From Liopterus haemorrhoidalis (Eukaryota > Arthropoda > Insecta > Coleoptera > Dytiscidae), in assembly GCA_963971575.1 (NCBI GenBank), contig OZ020613.1, positions 50,896,250 through 50,960,249 of the forward strand: a stretch of 64,000 bases of DNA. The letters are read 5' to 3'. The notes beneath the pieces are model-generated. The model was not told the DNA's origin and searched no databases. It worked only from the letters and a program-made list of their open reading frames with translations. Below, in pieces: positions 9,061 to 20,041 of the stretch (position 1 is its first letter; the number at the start of each line of letters is the position of its first letter). Position numbers and translations under genes: made by a program.

Positions 9061-11394
9061 GCCAGAACAGCTAGCGTGTTCAACACCGGAGCCAGAACTC
9101 ACAAACTGGGTTCAGGGTGGTAGCACACATTCTGGCAGTGCTTCAAGACGTTCAGGTACCGCAATTGTAGGAACGATCGGAGTTCGCCGCTTGTCCGAGC
9201 TGACACGCCGGGAAAAGAAGTTATATAATTACGTGAGGCGAACGAGGAGATCGCTTGTTTATCACAGGGAGAGTAATAAAAAAACATCCAAAGCATTCAA
9301 ACTTCTCAGTAGACACATTTCTAAAAGTCAAGGCAAGCGTTTAGTCAATAGTCCCTTTATCGATCAATTAAATCTTACTCCTGCCGCGAAAATTTTACTT
9401 AGCAGTCAGATTTCGCATGCTAGCATGAAAAAGAAACCATGGACCATGGAAGAGAAGGCTTTATTCTTGAGCATGTACAAACTTAGTCCTAGGTTGTATA
9501 GATATTTATCGACATTGTTGGCATTGCCTTCTCGAAGAACCTTACTTCGGAGTATTACAAAATATTCAATTAACTGTTGGGATTTGCGATGATATTATTA
9601 ATCATTTAGCTTTGTGCGCGGATAAGATGAGCGATTCGGATAGACATTGTGTACTTATGTTCGACGAGATGGCAATACAACCCCACCTAAGTTTTAATTA
9701 TAAGTTAGGAAAAGTGATTACAGAACACGGGTGAAGGAGATACACCTTACGTGGCGGATCACGCGTTAGTTTTTATGTTAAGGGGTATAAATCAAAATTG
9801 GAAACAGCCTGTTGCATATTATTTTGCTCAGTCCGGGGTAAAAACGTTCGATTTAAAGATAAATATCGCGAGTATTATTAAAGAATTACATTCGAAAACA
9901 AAATTTAGTATTCTTGCTACGATTTCAGATTAGGGATCCGCGAATGTCGCAGCCGTTAGGCGATTATCCATCGATTCGGGTCGCGGGAATAGTTTTATTT
10001 ATGAAATAGACGGTAAACAAATTGTACATATTTTTGATGAGCCACATATATTAAAATGTTTTAGAAATAATTGGTTGAATAAAGACGTTTTGTTTGATGG
10101 TCAAGTAGCGAAGTGGTCGGATATAGTAAAGTTTTTTGAAATAGATAGCACAACGGCAGATAGGAGGGTCGCGCCAAAATTAACTTCGAAACATATTAAT
10201 CCAGAGGGTCGGGATAAAATGAAAGTAAAATTTGCTTCTCAAGTGTTCAGTCATTCTGTATATTCTGGACTTAATTTATTATTAAAATGTGGTGTAATGG
10301 ATTGGAAGGGTACTATCGATTTCTTAGGTTTTATGGACAAGCTTTTTGATACGTTAAATAGTAGCTTAAAGTATAAAAGTGAAATGAATCAGCCATTAAG
10401 AGATAAATCAGACATTTTTTAATTTTGGGAGTGCGCGGAAGAAAAATTGAAAGGCTTGTCGCTCTATCAGGATGGTAAAAAGGTTTCTTCGCCACCCTGT
10501 GTTAAACACCTTATAGTTAGTATACGTAATTTAAAAGTTTTATGGGCTCGAATGAGAGGAATCGGTTTTAAAGTTTTAGCCACTAGAACTTTGAATCAAG
10601 ATCCTCTAGAAAATTTATTTGGCGTAATTAGAGGTCTGTGTGGCCAGAATACGTTTCCGACATCTGTACAGTTTGTGTCCGCGTATAAAACATGTATTAT
10701 TAACACAATTCGACGACATAGTGCAACAAACTGTGAAGATGATGGGGCCGAATTCTTGACCAGCCTGCAATCCCTCATAACTCCAAGATCAACAACCTCT
10801 ATCACTCCACCTAGCCCTGTATTCCCATTTGTCCCTGCAAACGTCCAAGATCACCTTTACACAACCCAATTACCATCCGGTTTCCAGCACGCTTCTTCTT
10901 TTAACCCAATTAAATTTTTGAAAAATATTCAGTTTCATACAAATTCTTATATTGCCGGGTTGATTTGTAGAAAATTTTTAAATTTAGATTGTGATAATTG
11001 CACGAAGTACTTTTTAGATGCTGTATGTACAGACAGACACGCTTTAATAATATTAAAAGAAAAATTCTCTGGTAGTAATAGATTAACGTATCCTTCCGAA
11101 GATGTAGTAGAAGAAGTTAGTAAGTTAGACGATGTAAAAGTATAGTTTTGAGTAATATAAGTAGATTTATTAAAAGTACTAATATTGTAGTAGATTTGTT
11201 ATCTTTGTTAGATTTTAATATAACTAATTATTACTGTAGTCATAAGCATGCTGTATATGAAAATTTTAAATTATCTATTTTTTATATTGGGGTTCAATAT
11301 TTTATTACGGGGGTAAACAGAAAAATGAAAAAAGTAGATAATGGGAAAAATATAAATGTAGATAATTACTTAAATTTATACATGTAGAGAGTAG

Positions 11395-12472
11395 TACAGG
11401 AGAAAATCTATTTTCAGTGTTGAAGAAAGAATTTAAATCTTTAAGACTGAACATTAATAACATCCAAGGGCAGGGCTATGACAACGGTTCAAACATGAAG
11501 GGAAAATTTTAGGGAGTTCAGGCTGGACTCCTAAAGGAAAATTCAAGATCATTGTGTTTGTCATAATTACAATCTCGTATTGAGAGATATAGCCAAAACT
11601 TGTCCAGAAGATGATCAGTGCTTCTCAAATATGCGAAAGAACTTACTGTAACGCCATTTTGCGATACCAGGTGGGAATGTCGGATTCAAAGATAATAAGA
11701 TACCAAATAGGTGAATTTTACGATGCACTTTTTGAAATCTCCGAGATCTCAGAAGACTCACATATCAAAAGTGAAGCAGAATCAATCACTTGGAAACCTG
11801 ATGAAGGATTATAAATTTTTAGTGTCTTTGGAATTACGTTTCCAAGTAAATTTTGTAAGCAAGGAACTTCAAGTAATTCAATAAACATATCAACAGCACT
11901 TTGCTCATTTGAAAAACTTTTAAACTGGTTGACCCAATACAGAAACACTGGATTTGAACAAATTTTAGTTCAGGCAAAAACACTAGCAGAAGAGTTAAAA
12001 ATATCTCAGGAGTTTCATAATAAAAGACTCCGAAAAAAAAAAATTCAATTATGAGGGCGATAATGAACCTATTGTAGATCCATTAAACGCTTTCAAGATA
12101 CCTTTTTTTAATATAATTTTAGATAGAGCTAAAGAATCATTAGAAGATCGTTTTGAACAATTAAAAAAACATAACGATTTATTTGTTTTTTTGGGAAAGT
12201 TTCCAAATATGAAAAAAGAAGAACTGCAAAAGCATGCAGCAGATTTGGATTTGGAAATCGCTTTGACAGATTTAAAAATTTTGCAGAATGATAAATCTTG
12301 TGATATTAAGAAGGAAGCTGACGTAGACGGTAATATGTTAGTCGAAGAAATGGAAGTTCTAAAACCCGTTCTTTTAAATGAAGATTTCCAAAGTCCATTT
12401 GAAATTTTTAAATTTTTATCTGAAAATGACAGAGCTACGGCATTTCCGAATTTATTTGTTGCCATTTGAATA
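11395..12472 (+). pseudogene. hAT transposase fragment (ZMYM1-like type), middle part
   Basis: Translation gives the block NINNIQGQGYDNGSNMKGKF, diagnostic of a hAT transposase subgroup related to ZMYM1-like proteins, then a run with several stops, TPFCDTRWECRIQ, and from about 12050 a mostly open stretch to LFVAI at 12467. The N-terminal part (zinc finger, first catalytic Asp) is absent; the P-like transposase sequence occupies its place. The frame is broken in several positions, so this is a dead copy. The C-terminal dimerisation region is found after the mariner (13786-13925) and after the I LINE (20060-20131). Confidence 0.75.
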
Positions 12473-12474
12473 TA

Positions 12475-13783
12475 ACGGGTGGGGTAAAAGTCCCGCTACC
12501 TTTTTGATTGCGCGCCATCTTGGTTATGTGACGTTTAGATCAGTTTCGCTTTAAGCATTGTGTTGTGTAGACGCCCCAGTTTTATAATGGATAAATATAC
12601 GCCACAAGAACGAGCAGAAATAGTGACAATATTTATCGAAAATGATCGTTCCATTATTGCCACTCAGCGGAAATTGCGTCAAAAATATCCTAATCGTCCA
12701 GTGCCCCACAAAACCACAATTTATCGTTTACATGCAAATTTTCGACAGTACGGTAAGACAGCAGACAGACCTCGTTCTGGAAGACAACGGACGTCTCGTA
12801 ACGCTGAAAATGTCGCTCTGGTTAGCGATAGTGTTGCAGAGTCTCCAGAAACATCAATTCGGAGACGTGGTTCCCAGTTACACATTTCTGCACGCAGTTT
12901 AAGGCGAATTTTGAAAATTGATTTGAAAATGTTCCCGTACAAAATTCAATTAGTCCATAAATTGCTACCGAGAGATCTTGATCAACGAGTTGAGTACAGT
13001 AATGCAATCCTAAGGCTGTCTGGTGAAATTGAAGATTTTTCGTCTAAATTGATAATGAGCGATGAAGCCCATTTTCTTCTCAATTGCCATGTCAATAAAC
13101 AGAACAGTCGGTTTTGGGGAACACAGAATCCTCAATTAATTCATGAAACATCATTGTATCCACTAAAAACAACTGTATGGTGTGGTATTCATGCTGGAAA
13201 CATCATTGGTCCCTATTTTTTTGAAAACGACCAAGGTGTTGAAGTTACTGTTACTGCTGAACGGTACCAAGACATGATTCGAAATTTTCTTGTGCCTGAA
13301 ATGGAAGAGCAAGGACTAGAGGACATGTAGTTTCAGCAAGATGGGGCCACAGCACACACAGCCCGTTCAACAATTCAATTATTGAATTACGATTTTCCAC
13401 GAAGACTAATTTCGCGAAATGGCGAATTAGCATGGCCAGCCAGATCTCCGGATTTAACAGCACCAGACTTTTTCTTATGGGGTTTTTTAAAATCAAAAGT
13501 TTATGTCAATAAGCCCCAAACGATTCAACATCTTAAAGACAATATTCACGAAATTGAAGAAATTCAGCCTGAAATGTTACAGGATGTCATGAAAAATGCC
13601 TTAAAAAGAGCCAAAAGTTGCATAGCGAATAGCGGTTACCATTTAACCGATATAATTTTTTAATCATAACGAAAAAAAAACTAAAGACTAAATATACTTT
13701 TTATGAAAATCAAACCTATTTATCTTTTCTTTGAACAAAGTTATAGGCAATCAAAATGGTAGCGGGACTTTTGCCCCATCCGT
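12475..13783 (+). mobile_element. Mariner element with DD41D spacing (rosa-like)
   Basis: This is a complete Tc1/mariner-type transposon. Terminal inverted repeats of about 36 bp lie at 12475-12510 (acgggtggggtaaaagtccc...) and 13748-13783 (complement acggatggggcaaaagtccc...). Both ends are flanked by TA, at 12473-12474 and 13784-13785, the usual mariner target duplication. It sits in the hAT transposase just before its dimerisation domain. The copy has one in-frame stop in its transposase. Confidence 0.95.
12587..13663 (+). pseudogene. Mariner transposase, one in-frame TAG
   Basis: The transposase cuts and reinserts the element through its terminal repeats. The ATG at 12587 starts MDKYTPQERAEIV, a helix-turn-helix region; SGRQRTSR and the usual linker follow. 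Catalytic residues are visible in MSDEAHF (first Asp), FQQDGATAHTA (second) and SPDLTAPDFFLWG (third). Between the second Asp and the Asp of APDFF there are 41 residues, the DD41D pattern of the rosa-like mariners. The only defect seen is TAG at 13328-13330, just before FQQD, where Trp is usual. Total length with the stop read through is about 358 codons, normal for the family. Confidence 0.93.
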
Positions 13784-13785
13784 TA

Positions 13786-13925
13786 TTTAACAATTCCAGT
13801 GAGCGTTGCATCTTGGGAAAGGTCGTTTTCTAGATTAAAACTAAGAAAAAAGATCGACAATTTCTCAGAATCGATTAAACAATTTAGCGATAATGTCGAT
13901 TGAAAGTGAAGAAGGAAGACAATTG
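13786..13925 (+). pseudogene. hAT transposase C-terminal dimerisation region, first half
   Basis: After the mariner the hAT copy continues as IPVSVASWERSFSRLKLRKK, the hallmark hAT dimerisation motif (usually VASAERSFSxLK), then a stretch ending MSIESEEGRQLL. The last 15 bases (13911-13925, gaaggaagacaattg) are one copy of the TSD made by the I LINE. The coding continues at 20060. Confidence 0.85.
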
Positions 13926-14232
13926 TTAGTTAGTTGAAATTTTTGGCGCACAGCAACAAAGGCTATTTGCGCCTAACGCAGCCCATCTAAATGACTAGAC
14001 TATATATTAAAAACGAAAATTTAGACAATAAATAAATAAATAAATAAAATCATTAAAAATACGAATACTCAATAAAAGAAATCTTGCACTGACAAACACA
14101 AATAAATAATATAAAAGGTCTGTTCGAAAATTTGAACAGATTCAGGGTGATGGTAAGAGGCTGTAAAGGGGCCAATTACCATCGAATATCACAGTCAATA
14201 AATAGAAACACATTAAAATAAGGTGCAAGATT

Positions 14233-17200
14233 TCACACATAAAACAGTAAGTTCGATTCTCTCAGGAAGAGTATCAGCCTGTCCATGAGTACTCTGTCGT
14301 CACCTAAGGCAACTGACAGGTCATAGCACAGGCCTAACCTCTCCCTGACATCCTCGAACTGTACACATTCGGTTAAAATGTGTAACACAGACAAATCTGT
14401 GTTACACGTCTCACAGACAGGGGACTCTTCACCTCGAAGGAGGTGTCCATGGGTCCACCAACAGTGACCTATACGAAGGCGTGTGATGGCGGTTTCCTCC
14501 CTGCGGTTAATCCTGCAGGAAGAACCCCATGGTTTAACGTCTCCCTTAATCTGTCGTAACTTAACGTTCTGTGTGCGGCTCCACTCATGTTGCCACATGT
14601 CTAAAACCAGATGTGTCAGATGACTCTTTGCGTCATCTGGAAAAACGAAACTAACATCAATCATAGGTCTGTGAGAGGCGGCTTTTGCAGCTGCATCTGC
14701 CGCTTCGTTGCCTTTAATACCAACATGTCCCGGTATCCAAAACAGCTCTACCCTCACATTCTGAGCATTCAGGTTGTGGAGTAGCAACCGGATCTTTAGT
14801 ACAAGAGGATGCACTGGATCTGGATCTTGGATACTGTTCAGAGCGCTCAGCGAGTCCGTCAAGATAACACTTGACCGACTTTGCTCTGACGAAACAAAAC
14901 ACAGGGCCTTGAAAATAGCGTACAGCTCAGCAGTGTACACACTCGTTATGGAGTGCAGACGGTACTGAAACTGTTGGCGTGGATTCAAAACAACGAACGC
15001 ACACCCAACCCTGGTTCCGGATTTTGATCCGTCAGTAAAAATGACAGTATCCTCGAACCTAGGGACCAGTGTTCTTTGTAACTCATGTTGGTATTCGATA
15101 GGCAACGTAGTATCTTTATCAAACCTAGTTAATGTGAGGTTCACAAGTGGACGCGGTAGCGTCCATGGTGGAACAGCACACAAAACGAAACTTGCCATTT
15201 CAGGCATATTAAAATCAATATCGCCCAAAATGTCGAAAGTCCTCAGACCAAAAGGCCTATTGGCTCTTGGTTTTCTGTCATATATTTCTGTATGCCTATT
15301 TTGTAGAATAGGGTCATACGCGGGATGATCTGGCTTGGCACTGAGTGCAGCCATATACCGCAAGGATAGAATTTTACGACGATTGTACAGTGACGGTTCG
15401 CCTGCTTCACACAGCAGGCTTAGTATTGGACTGGTGCGAAATGCACCTGTGGCCAATCTAACCCAAGTGTGATGTACAGTGTCAAGAATTCGTATCTCTT
15501 GGTGTTTAGCTGACCCATAAGCTAGACATCCATAGTCCAGCTTAGAGCGTACTAGAGAACGATATAAACGCAACATGACAGTGCGGTCTGCACCCCATGT
15601 CTTGTGACTGAGGACCCGCAACAAATTGAGCGACTTTTGGCATTTTTTCTTGACGGACAAAAAATGTGCCCGCCAAGATAGACGGCTATCGAACACGAGA
15701 CCCAGAAATCTGGCAGTATTGGCAAATGGTAACTGTGCTCCATTTAGTGTGAGTGTAGGATTGGGATGAACACCCCTTTTCCTACTAAAATGGACACATA
15801 CAGTTTTGCTGGTCGAGAATTTAAAGCCATTTTCGGTTGCCCATGTATCGAGACGATTGATAGTCAGCTGAAGCTGACGTTCGATTGTACTAGTCTTTTG
15901 TCCGGCGACAAAGATACCAATGTCGTCGACAAATATCGAACTCTGTACAGGTAATCGAATACATGAAGCTGCACCGTTAATGGCAATTAAAAATAGCGTA
16001 ACGCTCAGTATGGAGCCCTGTGGGACCCCATTGTCCAGTGCGAACATTTGTGACAAGGTATTTCCGATCCGCACCCTGAAGCGCCGGTTCGACATGAAGT
16101 CTTTTATAAAGAACATCAAGCGTCCCCGGAGACCCCAGGAATGCAGAGTACGGAGAATACCATAAATCCATGCAGTGTCATAGGCTTTCTCAATATCGAA
16201 AAACACAGCTACCAGGTGTTTGTTTTCAACGAAAGCATTCCTGATAGCTGTCTCTAGTCTGACCAGATGATCTGCTGTTGAGCGGTGACGGCGAAAGCCG
16301 CACTGTGTGTTGGCCAGCAAGTCGTTTGATTCTAAAAACCAAATCAGACGCTTGCTGATCATTCGCTCCATGAGCTTGCAGAGACAACTGGTCAGTGATA
16401 TTGGTCTATAGCTAGAGGGCAAGTGTTTATCTTTCCCGACTTTGGGGATAGGAATTATATGAGATTCCTTCCACTTGGTCGGGCACTTGCTCTCAGTCCA
16501 TATCCTGTTATAGAGATTCAAAAGCCTAGACTTAGATGATTCCGGAAGATTTCGGATCATACGATAATGTATCGCATCTGGACCAGGAGAGCTATCCTTA
16601 CACTTTGACATCGCGCTATCTAGCTCTTCACGAGAGAAAAGCAGGTTGTATACCTCGTCATTCCTAGAAAAGAAATTTAGAGGTATAGATTCGAGGCCTG
16701 CTTTACGAGTTAGAAACTCGGGTGAATAATGTTCAGAGCTAGAATTGAACGCAAAATTAGATGCCAAAGTGTTAGCAATTTCGACCGCTGAGGTAACTAC
16801 GTTACCATTTACCGATAGACCAGCAATGGCTGTAGCTGTATTTAGACCGGATATTTTCCGGACCTTCTCCCAAACTTTGGCCACTGGAGTGGTAACTGTA
16901 ACGGTGCATACGTATTTGCGCCATGATTCGCGCTTGCTTTCTTTCACAATCCTCTTAGCACGAGCTTTCGCTCGTTGGAAGGCTATCATGTTTGTCTCTG
17001 TTGGACAACGACGGAATGTATTGAAGAGGTGTCTCCTTTCACGTAGCGCCAAGTCGCATTCCTCGTTCCACCAGGGAACGGGAACTCGACGGGGCTGAGT
17101 GGATGACAGCGGTATGCTGCTTTCAGCCGCGCTCGTGATGGAATCCGTGAAATGATTCACCTCTTCGTCTACGCTCAAGTTCGGAATATCCTCGTGAGAG

Positions 17201-17928
17201 AATGATTCTGCGAACTTGGTCCAATCTGCTTTCCGAAGAACCCACTGTGGCCAGCGGGATTCGGTAACAGTATTGAACAGAGGCCTTAAGAAGATTGGAA
17301 AGTGATCACTACCGCACAGGTCGTGATGCACGTCCCATTTGAACAACGGAGCGATGGCTCCTGAAACGACGCTAAGATCTATGGCACTGAATGTACCCGT
17401 TGCTGCACAGAAGTGCGTGGGTCTGCCGTCGTTCAAAAAGCTCAAACTCAAATCGTTCAACATAGTCTCCAGGTGACGTCCCCGTCGATCGTTCCGCACC
17501 GATCCCCAACATACATTGTAGGCGTTAAAATCGCCTAGTAGTATGAAGGGTGGTGGGAGTTGATCGATGATGTTCACGACATCTCGGATGTCAGTTCGAA
17601 CACCAGGGGGAAGGTAGATAGAACAAATCGTCACCTGGAGGGGAAGTGCAACACGAACTGCTACGACCTGCAACTCAGTGTCAATGTCTACAGGATCGTG
17701 GTACAATGTGTCTCTAACGAGAATTGCCACGCCGTCACATGCTCTTGCCCCCGTAAGGAAATCCGTGCGAAACACGGAGTATCCTCGAGGAGAGAATGTG
17801 TCGGTTTCCGTGAAATTTGTTTCCTGCAGACAAACACACGAAGGCGCTAAATTGGAGAGTAACAGTCGCAGTTCTTCGTAGCGCTGATATACACCGTTAC
17901 AGTTCCACTGGATTAGTGGACCAGTCAT
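14233..17928 (-). CDS. I-clade LINE ORF2: endonuclease, reverse transcriptase, RNase H
   Basis: The 1231-residue protein carries out target-primed reverse transcription. An APE-type endonuclease occupies about residues 1-215 (IQWNCNGVY, CLQETNF, LGDFNAYN, GSDHFPI). The RT is at about 480-760, with SSYRPISLTSCLCKLMER, FDIEKAYDTAW, NGVPQGSILSVTLF and the catalytic FVDD. RNase H is at about 960-1090, with the acidic residues in FTDGSKSG, TAELYAIF, ILTDSLSAL and NEAADAAAK. A C-terminal CETCN...H...C motif (CETCNTDLSVLHILTEC) follows. Presence of RNase H and the ORF layout point to the I clade. Its ATG overlaps the ORF1 stop as ATGA, which suggests coupled reinitiation. The length and open frame fit a functional protein. 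Confidence 0.95.
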   Translation of the reverse strand: MTGPLIQWNCNGVYQRYEELRLLLSNLAPSCVCLQETNFTETDTFSPRGYSVFRTDFLTGARACDGVAILVRDTLYHDPVDIDTELQVVAVRVALPLQVTICSIYLPPGVRTDIRDVVNIIDQLPPPFILLGDFNAYNVCWGSVRNDRRGRHLETMLNDLSLSFLNDGRPTHFCAATGTFSAIDLSVVSGAIAPLFKWDVHHDLCGSDHFPIFLRPLFNTVTESRWPQWVLRKADWTKFAESFSHEDIPNLSVDEEVNHFTDSITSAAESSIPLSSTQPRRVPVPWWNEECDLALRERRHLFNTFRRCPTETNMIAFQRAKARAKRIVKESKRESWRKYVCTVTVTTPVAKVWEKVRKISGLNTATAIAGLSVNGNVVTSAVEIANTLASNFAFNSSSEHYSPEFLTRKAGLESIPLNFFSRNDEVYNLLFSREELDSAMSKCKDSSPGPDAIHYRMIRNLPESSKSRLLNLYNRIWTESKCPTKWKESHIIPIPKVGKDKHLPSSYRPISLTSCLCKLMERMISKRLIWFLESNDLLANTQCGFRRHRSTADHLVRLETAIRNAFVENKHLVAVFFDIEKAYDTAWIYGILRTLHSWGLRGRLMFFIKDFMSNRRFRVRIGNTLSQMFALDNGVPQGSILSVTLFLIAINGAASCIRLPVQSSIFVDDIGIFVAGQKTSTIERQLQLTINRLDTWATENGFKFSTSKTVCVHFSRKRGVHPNPTLTLNGAQLPFANTARFLGLVFDSRLSWRAHFLSVKKKCQKSLNLLRVLSHKTWGADRTVMLRLYRSLVRSKLDYGCLAYGSAKHQEIRILDTVHHTWVRLATGAFRTSPILSLLCEAGEPSLYNRRKILSLRYMAALSAKPDHPAYDPILQNRHTEIYDRKPRANRPFGLRTFDILGDIDFNMPEMASFVLCAVPPWTLPRPLVNLTLTRFDKDTTLPIEYQHELQRTLVPRFEDTVIFTDGSKSGTRVGCAFVVLNPRQQFQYRLHSITSVYTAELYAIFKALCFVSSEQSRSSVILTDSLSALNSIQDPDPVHPLVLKIRLLLHNLNAQNVRVELFWIPGHVGIKGNEAADAAAKAASHRPMIDVSFVFPDDAKSHLTHLVLDMWQHEWSRTQNVKLRQIKGDVKPWGSSCRINRREETAITRLRIGHCWWTHGHLLRGEESPVCETCNTDLSVLHILTECVQFEDVRERLGLCYDLSVALGDDRVLMDRLILFLRESNLLFYV

Positions 17929-19343
17929 TTTTGTTTAGGGGAGTTACCCCGCAACCTAATGATCTTTGGTTTACCCTTAGGTTGCGGGTCAACAGCCATT
18001 TTCTCGGCCACGGTTTCACTTGTTTGTCCAGGTGCCTTGGTGGACACACTGGACTCTCTTTTGGATGGTTTGGCTCTCACTGGTATCCATTGAGAGCCAA
18101 CAGTTCCCTTATCAGTCTCCGATACTGGAGTGGCTGATGAGGGTTTGGCAGAAGCGACTACACTCTGGTCGCTTCTTGTTTTTGGAGAAGTTTGTGGAGA
18201 CTTCTCCTTAGGTGGTGGGGAGAACTGAGATGGTGTGCGTTCTCCTTTGGATTGGGGGGGTTTATTCAGACCCGATCCCCCAGGTTGTGGGGTCTGAATT
18301 TTGGTCTCTGGGACCGATTCCAACACCTTTTCATTGCTTGCCGCAACTTCACTAGACACAACGATCGATGATGTCGTAAGGGTCGGACGGGACATTGTCT
18401 CCGTCTGAGTTTGAACACTTGTCATTTTCTTTGCTGCTACTTGCGCGAAGGATTTCACGAATGTAGCTGGCGCACTCTCCTTATACTTCTTCTTAGCGTC
18501 GAAATATGGTATTCTGTCAAGCGTCTTGATGACCTGAACTGCTTTCTCTTCCAAGTACGTTGGGCAGTGGCGTGAAGTTGATGCGTGCGCACCTTTACAA
18601 TTCACACAGAAGGCCGCGTTTGGGCAGGACTCAACGTCATGCTGGTCCTGTCCGCAGTGTGCACATATGGACTGCCTGCCACAACGACTAGAAGTATGAC
18701 CGTATCGCTGGCACTTATAGCATCGCATCGGGTTGGGATAGTAGGGCCGAACGTTACACACGTTGTACCCCACCCTTACCGATGCTGGACACCTAGTACC
18801 AGCGAAGGATACTACCATTGATATTGACGGCTTACCATTACGAGGTTTAAGTTTCCTGCATTCAGTGACACCTTGCGGTGCCATTTCCTGCACGAACTCC
18901 TCCTCCGTAACGTAAGCCAGGTCACGGTCTGTAACGACGCCTTTTGTGGTATTAAGGGCTTTGTGAGGTTGCACTGAAATACGATGTGCACCAAACACCT
19001 CGCATTTCCTTAGCGTCATCGAAGCCTCTGTCTCTGCTTCAATTAGGAGTGTACCGTCCGACATCTTACGTACTGTCTTTATTCCATTAGGACATATCGT
19101 TCTCATCGTTCGGGCGACTAAGAAAGGTGACATCTCCTTAAAAGATCCACCTTCCTCTTCAACCTTCACGACAAGAAATCTAGGAACGGGCGCACAGTAC
19201 TCAACCTTCTTGGCAGAAGGCCTTACACATCCCTCATCGGATGACTGAGCATCACGACGAGGTCTCTTGTTTGATTTTTTACGGAGTTTACTCTCACTTT
19301 TGGCGGAATTTAAAGAATTTGTATCCCTCCGGGTAGTCGCCAT
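17925..19343 (-). CDS. I-clade LINE ORF1: Gag-like nucleic-acid-binding protein
   Basis: This protein of about 472 residues should coat the LINE RNA. Three consecutive zinc knuckles are visible at about residues 208-221 (CYKCQRYGHTSSRC), 227-240 (CAHCGQDQHDVESC) and 246-260 (CVNCKGAHASTSRHC), as in I-factor ORF1 proteins. The N-terminus is basic (RKKSNKRPRRD) and the C-terminal third is low-complexity Ser/Pro/Thr/Lys-rich. The start is the first ATG of the frame, about 700 nt from the element's 5' end. The stop overlaps the ORF2 start by four bases. Confidence 0.92.
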   Translation of the reverse strand: MATTRRDTNSLNSAKSESKLRKKSNKRPRRDAQSSDEGCVRPSAKKVEYCAPVPRFLVVKVEEEGGSFKEMSPFLVARTMRTICPNGIKTVRKMSDGTLLIEAETEASMTLRKCEVFGAHRISVQPHKALNTTKGVVTDRDLAYVTEEEFVQEMAPQGVTECRKLKPRNGKPSISMVVSFAGTRCPASVRVGYNVCNVRPYYPNPMRCYKCQRYGHTSSRCGRQSICAHCGQDQHDVESCPNAAFCVNCKGAHASTSRHCPTYLEEKAVQVIKTLDRIPYFDAKKKYKESAPATFVKSFAQVAAKKMTSVQTQTETMSRPTLTTSSIVVSSEVAASNEKVLESVPETKIQTPQPGGSGLNKPPQSKGERTPSQFSPPPKEKSPQTSPKTRSDQSVVASAKPSSATPVSETDKGTVGSQWIPVRAKPSKRESSVSTKAPGQTSETVAEKMAVDPQPKGKPKIIRLRGNSPKQK

Positions 19344-19883
19344 ACCCGTATACTAAGTTTCATCACCCTGCCATGCCCACCCACCAGGGAGCCCCACACA
19401 GGGGACGTTGGCCGCAAACCGGCTCATTGCGCCAGACATGTCAGGATGATATAGCATCGGAGGAAGTAGTCACGGGCTGCTCGACCCGCTCGAGAACCAG
19501 TAGTAGCCAACTCTGGAACCGGGCGAGCTGCATCCGCTCCCACAGACCCCCGAATACTTGTCTAGTGGCACGGCATTACCCCGGCATCCACGATCCAGTA
19601 GTGGAGCCACTCTATTCATGAACCGTGACACCAGCCGATTGACTGAGCTGACCAGACTCAGCCTCCCGTTTTACCGAATCCGAGGCCAAAGAAGGCGTGT
19701 TGGGATCGTACTGTCCGCGGGCAGCAGTCTCCCTCAACCGACCAGGACCCTCTTCTCCGGCGTTACGGGTCTCCACGCACGGCAAACACGTGGGTAGGAA
19801 TTTAAGTGGGAGATCAAAGAGACAACAGATAAGCCTATTCCCACAATCGGCTTCTCTGAACTGTCTCCTCCCAAATGATATGT

Positions 19884-20041
19884 GATTCAGGGTACGTGGG
19901 ATCATCAGGCCCAAAAGCTCTATATGGTCAGGTGATGCGACCATTATGAACTTCCCTTGCGTGATTGAGGGTACGCGGGATCATCAGGCCCGAAAGCTCT
20001 ACAAATGGCTAGGTGTTATGGCCATTATGAACTTCCCCTGC
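19884..20041 (-). repeat. Two 79-bp tandem monomers in the I LINE 5' UTR
   Basis: Units at 19884-19962 and 19963-20041 share gggtacg(t/c)gggatcatcaggccc, aaagctcta and ccattatgaacttccc. They lie at the extreme 5' end of the minus-strand element. Tandem 5' monomers in LINEs commonly act as internal promoter units; that role is inferred here. Confidence 0.85.

Larger units (their letters stand above)
7379..11387 (+). pseudogene. P-like (THAP-containing) DNA transposase gene, broken
   Basis: The gene encoded a P-element-superfamily transposase. Proposed exons are an ATG alone at 7379-7381 (donor GTAAGT), a THAP exon at 8080-8365 (acceptor TTGTTTCAG, donor GTACGT) and a main exon from 8898 (acceptor TATTTGTAG). 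Joining them keeps frame. THAP ligands CIVPEC and VCSAHF are present, with HQVPLVF in place of the AVPTIF box. An Ala/Pro/Glu repeat linker follows, then KKPWTMEEKALFLSMY and SPRLYRYLSTLLALPSRRTLL, and the catalytic region (CVLMFDEMAIQ; ISD-stop-GSANVAAVRRL; LNQDPLENLFGVIRG). Breaks: frameshifts near 9560 and 9741, TAG at about 9931, TAA at about 10420, and a frame change near 11143. It abuts hAT sequence at about 11390. Confidence 0.85.

Noticed and set aside
8937..9102. CRISPR-like repeat array
   Set aside because: Units are contiguous, in frame and encode a Pro/Glu repeat; there are no spacers and the context is eukaryotic.
7379..11387. Terminal inverted repeats and 8-bp TSD for the P-like element
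   Set aside because: I compared 7100-7400 with 11370-11500 by eye and found no convincing inverted pair, so no element limits are claimed.
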